Shown piece by piece: positions 1 to 5,242 of a stretch of 5,244 bases of DNA. The notes beneath the pieces are model-generated. The model was given only the letters and a program-made list of their open reading frames with translations, did no database searches and was not told where the DNA came from. Both the position numbers and the translations under genes were made by a program. Where the stretch lies: the NCBI GenBank assembly GCA_016841005.1, contig JAEORG010000189.1:1-5244 (forward strand). The letters are read 5' to 3'. The stretch comes from Candidatus Thorarchaeota archaeon (GTDB taxonomy: Archaea > Asgardarchaeota > Thorarchaeia > Thorarchaeales > Thorarchaeaceae). The first letter of the stretch is position 1. Each line of letters starts with the position of its first letter.

Positions 1-6
1 ACGAAA

Positions 7-582
7 TCACCAAGCTAGGGCCAATACTGCTTTCTTCAAATAACTGAACCCTAAAGTTTTGATACGTTGTAGTTGCCATGCTCTTCCACAGTCAGGTCCG
101 ATATAGACAGAGTGTTCACATAATTCCCGAGCCTCTGTGAGATCATTTGCTACCACAAAGAACATGACAACTTTCGAAGATCCGCCTGATGCACCATTTG
201 CTAAACTTGCAAATACCTCACACTCATACAGTTGATTTTCTTGGTCGATAATACCTCTGCTTTTCAACACCTCGGAGAATGACACTGATAATGGGTTTTG
301 CCCTACAATTCCATTGAAAGGCTTTCCCCTCAACTTCGATGCTCGTGGGATTTGAACAACGAGATCTTGGAGAGGTTTTGGTTTCCATTTTTCTAATTCT
401 TCATTGGCTTCATCATCATAATCTGAAAGAGCATGACCTATCTCATTAATTTGTAGGATGTTTTCCACACCTACCAGTTTCCCTGCAGTTACTCTAGCAT
501 CATCGTGTCCTTCTGACATCAGATAGAAGGTCTTTGGTATGTTGGCTTCATCAACATTCGTCTTGACCTCATATAACCACAT
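7..582 (-). CDS. Hypothetical protein with two copies of a small alpha/beta domain
   Basis: I do not recognise the family. The protein (191 residues from this start) seems to hold two diverged copies of one domain. Copy 1 (about residues 2-51) runs strand (LYEVKT), strand (KTFYLMSEG), helix (HDDARVTAGKLVG), strand (ILQINEI). Copy 2 (about 118-179) runs LYECEV, KVVMFFVVA, NDLTEARELC, WQLQRIKTLG. A polar, partly acidic linker lies between them. The beta-beta-alpha-beta order would fit a ferredoxin-like fold. There is no signal peptide, membrane segment or recognisable catalytic motif. I chose the ATG at 580-582 because copy 1 starts with MWLYEV right there. An in-frame ATG at 610-612 would add ten residues rich in arginine (MIRRRRELPN), with no good SD at either site. 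The stop is a TGA at 7-9. The gene is separated from the GTPase cluster by an Arf-like remnant on the other strand, so functional linkage is doubtful. Confidence 0.75.
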   Translation of the reverse strand: MWLYEVKTNVDEANIPKTFYLMSEGHDDARVTAGKLVGVENILQINEIGHALSDYDDEANEELEKWKPKPLQDLVVQIPRASKLRGKPFNGIVGQNPLSVSFSEVLKSRGIIDQENQLYECEVFASLANGASGGSSKVVMFFVVANDLTEARELCEHSVYIGPDCGRAWQLQRIKTLGFSYLKKAVLALAW

Positions 583-660
583 ATTTGGGAGTTCTCTTCT
601 TCTACGAATCATTCACCACGCGTCCGAAATAGTACATTCACTTAGCCGTAGAAACCACGT

Positions 661-921
661 TTGGTATATCTGTCTTCACTTAAATTATTACAACTGAAAA
701 TTTCACCAATTTGTAGTATATTGCCCAGTGTGAGGGAATGGGCTGAAACAGCCACCCTCGTTGGAGTAGCAAACAAACAAGACTTACCACTTGCATTGAC
801 AAATGAGAGAGTCGGTTCTATCTTAGGTATTGAAATTCAGGGACTAAACGCTCTTGATTTTGATGGGGGAACACATGATATCTTCAAGAAATGGATTGTA
901 GATAGTCTGGGATTAGTGTGA
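661..921 (+). pseudogene. C-terminal fragment of an Arf-like small GTPase
   Basis: The segment from about 730 reads as the C-terminal part of an Arf/Ras-family GTPase. It has a hydrophobic strand followed by the G4 motif in VGVANKQDLP (guanine specificity), then a leucine/glycine-rich helix region (VGSILGIEIQGL), a G5-position NALDFDGG, and a final helix FKKWIVDSLGL. Everything N-terminal is missing: there is no P-loop, no switch I and no DxxG. The only possible starts are TTG at 661 and GTG at 730, and residues before about V24 do not look Arf-like. Only about 50 bases separate the open frame from the start region of the minus-strand gene to its left, so there is no room for the missing half. 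The frame ends in TGA and overlaps the end of the minus-strand wHTH-GTPase gene by nine bases, tail to tail. I read it as a decayed or truncated gene. A short expressed protein is possible but could not bind GTP normally. Confidence 0.7.
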
Positions 922-1656
922 GGAATCAATTTTCAGAATCTTCGTAACAAGATTTTCGAATGCCTTCTCTAAAATCTCATCATCGTCATTCAATCCCATC
1001 TGGATATAATCTGCATTATATCTCTCCAAATAAGACATGATCGCTTCTCTTGGGATTTGGGTGTCCAAGTCTATCTTATTCTCGATAAGAAGAAGTGGTA
1101 TTTCTCTTGTTGAGATGGGTAAAAGTGATAGCCACCTGTCAATGCTCTCCAGTGTTTCTTTTCTAGTCGTATCAAAGACAAAAATCCCTGCACCTGTATT
1201 TCTACAATATGGTCTATAAATTTCAGAGAATGAAATATCTCCTACAAGCTCCCATAGGACTCTCATAAGTCGCTGGTTTTTGTATTGACATGTTTTCTGA
1301 TGGAACTGGACTCCAATAGTTTCCTCTTCTTCTATGCTCCTATCTACAATTCGTGATAGTAGTGTTGTTTTGCCAACCTCACTATCTCCCAGAACGACTA
1401 TTTTTGTTGAGATTGGTTCTTGCTGCTGCTGCTGAATGGGTTGATTCGTCGTTTTTAGATATGGTTCAGTTGCTTGGTATCTTGCAATATCATCAGTATC
1501 TTCCTTATTCAATCTTATAATCTTCATTTCAACAAACAACTTCAATACATATCTCAAGGGAGCTTCGCTAATACCTGTAATCTTAGATATTTCTTCAACT
1601 GTCATAGGCGTCTGGCAGGCTTCAGTAATCCATTCTTCGAGAGGCTTGTTTGTCAG
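913..1656 (-). CDS. Small Ras-like GTPase with N-terminal winged helix domain
   Basis: Predicted cytosolic GTP-binding switch fused to a wHTH domain. From the CTG start (247 residues), the wHTH covers about 5-60 (EEWITEACQTPMTVEEISK, then GISEAPLRYVL and KIIR). A linker with five glutamines follows (75-79), then a Ras-type G domain: P-loop GDSEVGKT at 90-97, switch I threonine in ETIG at 113, G3 as WELVGD from 135, and G4 NKID at 193-196. G3 departs from DxxGQ: the aspartate is glutamate and the glutamine position is aspartate. The G5 region (MGLNDD) is also unusual. Hydrolysis may therefore be slow or need a partner. Last gene of the three-gene cluster. The start is uncertain. The only canonical option is TTG at 1702-1704, which would overlap the upstream gene by 52 bases. 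CTG at 1654-1656 has AGGAGG nine bases upstream, overlaps the upstream TGA as CTGA, and begins just before the wHTH, so I prefer it. Confidence 0.85.
   Translation of the reverse strand: MTNKPLEEWITEACQTPMTVEEISKITGISEAPLRYVLKLFVEMKIIRLNKEDTDDIARYQATEPYLKTTNQPIQQQQQEPISTKIVVLGDSEVGKTTLLSRIVDRSIEEEETIGVQFHQKTCQYKNQRLMRVLWELVGDISFSEIYRPYCRNTGAGIFVFDTTRKETLESIDRWLSLLPISTREIPLLLIENKIDLDTQIPREAIMSYLERYNADYIQMGLNDDDEILEKAFENLVTKILKIDSSH
1420..1434 (-). repeat. CAG trinucleotide tract encoding a polyglutamine linker
   Basis: On the minus strand the codons read four CAGs followed by CAA, giving five consecutive glutamines. The tract joins the wHTH domain to the G domain of the GTPase. Short homopolymeric linkers like this are prone to length change by replication slippage in steps of one residue without breaking the frame. 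Confidence 0.8.
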
Positions 1657-2342
1657 CTTGTTCTTCCTCCTTGAGTATCTCGTGACAATTCCCTGAAAAG
1701 CCAATCAACGCCTTGCTCAGGAATATTCCCATCTAAGAGAATTTTCCTTGCTTCTTCCATTGCCTGATTGCATTCTTGCTTAATCGCGTCTACTATTTCA
1801 TCAGTTCTCTCACTATTAGATAGCGCTCGTTCAAGCCACGCACGTAATATTAGTAGCAGAATTCCCCTGTCTATTGGCAATTCCTTCTCTGGTTCTACTT
1901 CAGGTATTGTGATTTTTACACATTCATTGATGAAATTACGTAGAAATTCAACAAGTTCTTCATTAGATTCTCTGTCATCTAAATACAAAAAATGAACAGG
2001 AACATCAGAATCAAGTATCCTATGAATTAATTCATCATCTCGGGTATCTTTTGACCTCACAATAGCGATGATGGCAAATTGCGAATAAGGTGCTTGTTTC
2101 TTTGTTATCGCAACTAGATTCTTACTTCGGAAAAGATTCTCAATTGTTGAAACATCAATGACAACTAATACACCAAGTGAGAACGCTATCATCTTTTCCC
2201 AGAGGACACTGAATCTTGACTGTCCTGACATCTCCCATAGATGTACATCTACCTGTTCTATATGACCTGCCTGCTTTACAATATCTTTAATCTCAGTGAT
2301 TCTTTGCCCAGGAAAGGCCAAGATGGAGATTTTGACTGTCAT
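1653..2342 (-). CDS. Degenerate Ras-fold pseudo-GTPase with C-terminal helical module
   Basis: The first 145 residues look like a shrunken small-GTPase fold. Residues 3-10 (VKISILAF) match the first beta strand, but the P-loop is gone: PGQR replaces GxxxxGK[ST]. The stretch from strand 1 to G3 is only about 25 residues, so helix 1 and switch I seem largely deleted. G3 is kept as WEMSGQSRF (36-44), close to the WDxxGQ of Arf-type proteins and retaining the glutamine. VLVVIDVS (58-65) is the next strand. The G4 position reads RSKD (96-99), not NKxD. Nucleotide binding is unlikely, so I infer a scaffold or regulatory partner. Residues 155-220 form an alpha-helical module (RAWLERAL, EEARKIL, GVDWLFREL) also found twice in the upstream protein. 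ATG start with AGGTGA six bases upstream. It follows the upstream gene after 36 bases and overlaps the downstream GTPase gene. Its last codons carry the AGGAGG that seems to drive translation of that gene. Confidence 0.82.
   Translation of the reverse strand: MTVKISILAFPGQRITEIKDIVKQAGHIEQVDVHLWEMSGQSRFSVLWEKMIAFSLGVLVVIDVSTIENLFRSKNLVAITKKQAPYSQFAIIAIVRSKDTRDDELIHRILDSDVPVHFLYLDDRESNEELVEFLRNFINECVKITIPEVEPEKELPIDRGILLLILRAWLERALSNSERTDEIVDAIKQECNQAMEEARKILLDGNIPEQGVDWLFRELSRDTQGGRTS
1666..1671 (-). promoter_or_regulatory. Shine-Dalgarno AGGAGG deciding the start of the wHTH-GTPase gene
   Basis: A perfect AGGAGG on the minus strand lies within the last codons of the pseudo-GTPase gene. It is nine bases upstream of the CTG at 1654-1656 and downstream of the TTG at 1702-1704. 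It can therefore serve only a start at or after the CTG. This is the main reason for placing the GTPase start at 1656. Confidence 0.55.
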
Positions 2343-2348
2343 AATATT

Positions 2349-2354
2349 TCACCT
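2349..2354 (-). promoter_or_regulatory. Shine-Dalgarno AGGTGA of the pseudo-GTPase gene
   Basis: Minus-strand AGGTGA lies six bases upstream of the ATG at 2340-2342, a standard archaeal SD with normal spacing. It supports that ATG as the true start and translation from an internal site of the cluster transcript. Confidence 0.6.
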
Positions 2355-2378
2355 AGGACTTGTTTCTTGTTCAGGATG

Positions 2379-3176
2379 CTATCCGAGTCTATCCCCTTCT
2401 AACTGATATAGGTCGAACCCCTCTTCGTCCCTGCCAACAATCTTCAGAATCTTACGGACGACCATTGTTATCAAAAAGAGACTCAGCAATGATTCAATCA
2501 TGTTGAACTTCCGCGAAATATCTCTGACAGTCCTTGGAGTGGAGCAATAGTCAATTATGTCCTTATAGATTTGAGTGGGATCTTTCAAATCGACTGGTCC
2601 TTTCATTCTGAACAGTATCCACTCTATGACATCTCTAGAAACTCCCTGATTTGCCAGGATTTGTGTTGCTTCTCTCTTCGCCTCCTCGAGAGTCAACCCT
2701 AGCCCAATTAAGATTGAATCAATTGATTTTTTGGTCAGATTCACATTTTCGAGTAATTCAACAAGGCCTCTCTGAATTTCCGATTTCTGCATTGTAGAGA
2801 TCCAATAGTCTCCTGTTATTATCGAATCTGGTGAAAACGCATCCAGTATTTCTCTTGCTTCCTGTGGGCTCATATCTTCTTTATTGCTGAAACTGTCCAT
2901 GACTGAGGCTATGATATCATCTGAAACTCCTTCACGTCTGAGGAAAACTTCAACCACTCTTGATGATATTACCGACCTGATTGTCTTATAACGAAGAATG
3001 CCAAGACCGTCATTCTCTCTGCTAATCATCCTTTCGTTTTCTCCCCTCTCTGAGAGTTTGGTAAGGAAGACCATAGCAATATTTTCAGAAATATAGAATT
3101 GTTTGGCTATCTCATCAAGTGTTCTCGAAGTAGTGCAAAACTCCAGTATTTCTTTTGTAATCCCCCCGTACCTCAA
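2379..3176 (-). CDS. Double winged-helix protein with duplicated helical core
   Basis: Unrecognised family, but the layout is clear: wHTH, helical repeat, helical repeat, wHTH (265 residues). The N-terminal wHTH (about 2-68) contains EILEFCTTSRTLDEIAKQF. The C-terminal wHTH (about 200-261) contains DIIDYCSTPRTVRDISRKF, an evident copy. Between them lie two copies of a helical module of about 55 residues. The first (72-129) has VVEVFL, SPQEAREIL and DYWISTM. The second (133-191) has LVELLE, TLEEAKREATQIL and IEWILFRM. The same module ends the next protein. No enzyme motif is seen. A DNA-binding regulator or a scaffold for the neighbouring G domains are both possible. I chose TTG at 3174-3176 because GAAGGT sits seven bases before it. 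An in-frame TTG at 3189-3191 would add five residues and has no clear SD. First gene of the three-gene cluster, after an intergenic region of about 160 bases. Confidence 0.8.
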   Translation of the reverse strand: MRYGGITKEILEFCTTSRTLDEIAKQFYISENIAMVFLTKLSERGENERMISRENDGLGILRYKTIRSVISSRVVEVFLRREGVSDDIIASVMDSFSNKEDMSPQEAREILDAFSPDSIITGDYWISTMQKSEIQRGLVELLENVNLTKKSIDSILIGLGLTLEEAKREATQILANQGVSRDVIEWILFRMKGPVDLKDPTQIYKDIIDYCSTPRTVRDISRKFNMIESLLSLFLITMVVRKILKIVGRDEEGFDLYQLEGDRLG

Positions 3177-3183
3177 TATTGCT

Positions 3184-3189
3184 ACCTTC
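3184..3189 (-). promoter_or_regulatory. Shine-Dalgarno GAAGGT of the double wHTH gene
   Basis: Minus-strand GAAGGT lies seven bases upstream of the TTG at 3174-3176. It overlaps the alternative TTG at 3189-3191, so it favours the downstream TTG as the start. Confidence 0.45.
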
Positions 3190-3228
3190 AATAATCAGAC
3201 TCTATTCCTGTTAGAACACTGAACTAGG

Positions 3229-3242
3229 CTATAGGTCTTTTC
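3229..3242 (-). promoter_or_regulatory. Candidate archaeal promoter (BRE/TATA-like) for the three-gene cluster
   Basis: On the minus strand a purine-rich stretch (GAAAAG) is followed by ACCTATAG, similar in arrangement to a TFB-recognition element next to a weak TATA box. It lies about 50-65 bases upstream of the preferred TTG start. That would put transcription initiation roughly 25 bases downstream of the TATA-like box and leave a leader of about 30 bases, long enough for the observed SD. The TATA match is poor, so this is only a candidate. Confidence 0.3.
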
Positions 3243-3293
3243 TGAAGATAAGTTGTAATCAAAGTTGACAGCCTTTTCCATCTAATGTTATTA

Positions 3294-3310
3294 GGTTTCT
3301 CGAGATAACC
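3294..3310. repeat. Imperfect palindrome centred on CTCGAG
   Basis: GGTTTCTCGAGATAACC has matching arms (GGTT and AACC) around the perfect palindrome TCTCGAGA, broken only by one extra T/A base pair in the right arm. It lies between the stop of the 538-residue gene and the candidate promoter of the three-gene cluster. The size and symmetry suit a dimeric wHTH operator. No U-run follows it on the minus strand, so a terminator is less likely. Confidence 0.4.
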
Positions 3311-3338
3311 AATTTTCTCTAAGTTTCAATTCAATCAG

Positions 3339-4955
3339 CTATCCTTCAACAGCCCGTTTCCAAGGTGAATCATGAAACTGAGAGAAATGCGGATAATATG
3401 GGAGTACTCTGTCAACGATGTAGTAGATGAATTCTTTCATTGATTTGGACATATTGACTCCCAATTGGACACGACTCTTATTCTGAGTTACAGTCAAATG
3501 AAGACCTAGCTCTTTTATTGAATCAGAAATTACTTCAAACTGCTCTGCAGTAGGTATTAGACGGCAGTGATTTGCTTGAAGAATTTTATATCCGTACGAA
3601 GTAATCCATAAAGGTTGAAGATCGACACATCCGTCATCTTGGAGAAACAGAACAGTACTCTCAATCTCCATCCGTTTCCTGTCCAGAATAGATGGTATCA
3701 AGACAGAAAAATCGGTCTCTTTCATTTTGTCCAGTTGTAGAAATATAGTAGGACCTGAATTTTTGATTTGCTCTTCTAGATCTATAAATATTCTATCTCT
3801 GATATATTGTTTCAGAGTATCGAACGAGCCACTAGTTGGAACCGAACAAAAATAATCCAATAGATTTCCATCAAATCCTGTCAAATAATAAAGTTCGAGT
3901 TCTTCAAGAATCGCCCGTTGATACCAATACCTTTTCTCCTCAGGCATCCCGTAACACGCAGTCTTGATTCTATCAACAAATTCATGAATCCCTATCTCAT
4001 CAACGAGTTCTCTGTACTCAGAAGATCCAAGGCACTCAAGAATCCGGTTGATAATTCCAAGAAATGACTTAGGTACATCTCGCATACAGAGCTCAGTGAC
4101 TTCTTGAACTTCTAATAAATCGAAATTATACCAACCACTACGAAGACGATTAAGATAGCCATTGAGGAACTGTTTATTTGCCGTAGACAATGGATGAATT
4201 ACTATGTCGTCTCTCAAAGGGCTTACTTCAATATAGTGTTCATTATAAAAGAGGTGCTCAGATATTGTCTGTCTAATCTCATATACTACATTGCATTCAC
4301 GCTCCAGAGGAAGAATTATCATGGGATCTCTGGTCACACAAGTTTGGATTCCTCTTATCATAAACACCTCATTGAATTTTAAGGGAATCATCTCAATCCA
4401 GTTGTGATTACTATTATACACTGCTAAGGCTCTCTCTTGAACCACTGTTGAAGCAATAACAAATGCCCAATCGAAGCGATGATGATTTGGGAGAATGACT
4501 ATATCATCTGATAAATCAAAAAGAAGTGGCATCGATTGAAACTTGGGATAGACATCATAAAAGAACTCCAAATGAATCAAGTCAATCTCTTGCACTTCAT
4601 TGAGGTTCTGAATAACAGATTTCAGGTGATTCGGATTTTCTTTCTTCTGGTATAAGAACAACTCATAATATTGTCCATCGTTCATAGCATGTAGTATATT
4701 TGCGTTCTCTTGGTCGAGGATGTTGTGGAGTCTTTCATACTCGAATTCTTTCTTTCCTCGTAATCGTAGAGCATAGACACCTGACCTTGGGATGCCCAGA
4801 ATAATTCGCTTTTCCTTTACAAAATCCCAGAAGACGAGTCCCTGCTGAGAATCTAAAAGATTCGTGAAACTTCTAGGGACGGAAAACGACCACTCCTTGG
4901 AAGAATTGAGGACGATGGCTTTAGTTATTCTTTCAACGTTCTCAGGTTTCGACAT
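3339..4955 (-). CDS. Large hypothetical protein with AbrB-like N-terminus
   Basis: A 538-residue soluble protein that I cannot assign to a known family. Residues about 10-56 resemble an AbrB/MazE-type swapped hairpin: ITKAIVL, then SFSVPRSFTNLL, a turn with a glycine (SQQGLVFWDF), and KRIILGIP. That fits the usual pattern of a strand, V/I-P, helix, GD-like turn and a final hairpin strand. Three later segments repeat a short hairpin-like pattern ending in proline: DDIVILP (150-156), DPMIILP (210-216) and DDIVIHP (249-255). The C-terminal half is mostly helical and rich in aromatic residues and charge, with no signal peptide, transmembrane segment, nucleotide-binding motif or metal-binding cluster. 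ATG start without a convincing SD. Stop TAG. It lies upstream of the three-gene cluster on the same strand, but 150-160 bases with promoter-like features separate them, so it may be transcribed separately. DNA binding is inferred from the N-terminus only. Confidence 0.75.
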   Translation of the reverse strand: MSKPENVERITKAIVLNSSKEWSFSVPRSFTNLLDSQQGLVFWDFVKEKRIILGIPRSGVYALRLRGKKEFEYERLHNILDQENANILHAMNDGQYYELFLYQKKENPNHLKSVIQNLNEVQEIDLIHLEFFYDVYPKFQSMPLLFDLSDDIVILPNHHRFDWAFVIASTVVQERALAVYNSNHNWIEMIPLKFNEVFMIRGIQTCVTRDPMIILPLERECNVVYEIRQTISEHLFYNEHYIEVSPLRDDIVIHPLSTANKQFLNGYLNRLRSGWYNFDLLEVQEVTELCMRDVPKSFLGIINRILECLGSSEYRELVDEIGIHEFVDRIKTACYGMPEEKRYWYQRAILEELELYYLTGFDGNLLDYFCSVPTSGSFDTLKQYIRDRIFIDLEEQIKNSGPTIFLQLDKMKETDFSVLIPSILDRKRMEIESTVLFLQDDGCVDLQPLWITSYGYKILQANHCRLIPTAEQFEVISDSIKELGLHLTVTQNKSRVQLGVNMSKSMKEFIYYIVDRVLPYYPHFSQFHDSPWKRAVEG

Positions 4956-4985
4956 GAATCCGAAACATCCCCAAATCAGCGAGTG

Positions 4986-4999
4986 GGTCTTTTGATAAG
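4986..4999 (-). promoter_or_regulatory. Candidate regulatory element upstream of the 538-residue gene
   Basis: The minus strand reads CTTATCAAAAGACC about 31-45 bases upstream of the ATG at 4953-4955. Its TTTCTTATC part could be a weak TATA-like box. The two halves, CTTATC and AAAAGACC, also occur in the same order ahead of the three-gene cluster (3234-3252) with five bases inserted between them. I am unsure whether this is a core promoter or a shared operator. Confidence 0.3.
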
Positions 5000-5030
5000 A
5001 AACTTACTCCTATCATACGAGAACCTGTGG

Positions 5031-5050
5031 TGGTGAAAAACTCAGCACCA
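5031..5050 (-). terminator. Weak stem-loop with T-run, possible terminator
   Basis: On the minus strand a five-base stem, TGGTG with CACCA, encloses a ten-base loop that contains TTTTT. It lies about 14 bases after the stop of the short frame at the right edge and about 75 bases before the next start. The T-run fits archaeal termination, which relies mainly on T-rich stretches. The stem is short and could be coincidental. Confidence 0.25.
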
Positions 5051-5063
5051 ACTTCTCTCTAGA

Positions 5064-5135
5064 CTATTTTAGAGGAACGTAAGCACTGCTCTTCGTTGCT
5101 CCGATACCCGGATTTCCGTGTGAAACTCGCTTCAT
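5064..5135 (-). other. Short open frame, possible frameshifted tail of the upstream gene
   Basis: From ATG at 5133-5135 this frame encodes 23 residues ending in GNPGIGATKSSAYVPLK and TAG. The sequence looks protein-like but I cannot name it. There is no SD ahead of the ATG. The frame starts right after the stop of the truncated gene at the window edge, one frame away. It may be the true C-terminus of that gene if there is a frameshift or sequence error near 5150, a tiny gene, or chance. Confidence 0.25.
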
Positions 5136-5149
5136 GGTGTTTGAGAACT

Positions 5150-5242
5150 CTATCTATCTCCTATCCTTACTGTTAGTGAAAATGCAAGACTTCCTGATGT
5201 GACATTCCAATTCTCATCAAGAAGACGCATTGCCCACACTTG
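5150..5242 (-). CDS. C-terminal end of an unidentified gene cut by the window edge
   Basis: The frame is open from the right edge of the window for 30 codons and stops at TAG (5150-5152). The visible tail includes MRLLDENWNVTSGSLAFSL and ends in TVRIGDR, with an alternating hydrophobic pattern that suggests beta strands. Too little is present to name the family. The other two minus-strand frames have stops in the same stretch, so this is the best candidate for the coding frame. The stop lies inside a GATA tandem repeat, where a slippage frameshift would be easy. Confidence 0.4.
   Translation of the reverse strand, partial: QVWAMRLLDENWNVTSGSLAFSLTVRIGDR

Noticed and set aside
614..624. CCACGCGTCCG, identical to the end of a SalI-MluI adaptor used in cDNA cloning, located right at the gap before the Arf remnant.
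   Set aside because: Only 11 bases match, the next base differs from the adaptor, and a genomic or metagenomic contig would not normally carry it. Coincidence is more likely, though reads over the junction would settle it.
633..683. A short plus-strand frame with ETTFGISVFT that could recall a switch I threonine-glycine motif of the lost Arf N-terminus.
   Set aside because: It is bounded by stops, lies in a different frame from the remnant, and is far too close to the NKQD motif. The match is a few residues and probably chance.
1037..1219. Plus-strand open frame of 60 codons inside the wHTH-GTPase gene.
   Set aside because: It is antisense to a gene with clear G motifs, has no SD, and its composition is that expected of a shadow frame.
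1474..1995. Plus-strand open frames at 1474-1674 and 1768-1995.
   Set aside because: Both are antisense to well-supported minus-strand genes and show no domain or initiation signal.
3192..3338. Possible small RNA or extra gene in the intergenic region.
   Set aside because: No open frame of useful length and no stable long hairpin beyond the 17-base palindrome. Promoter function explains the region adequately.
4194..4382. Plus-strand open frame of 62 codons within the 538-residue gene.
   Set aside because: Antisense shadow of a long continuous gene. Its hydrophobic stretch reflects the complementary codons and not a credible membrane protein.
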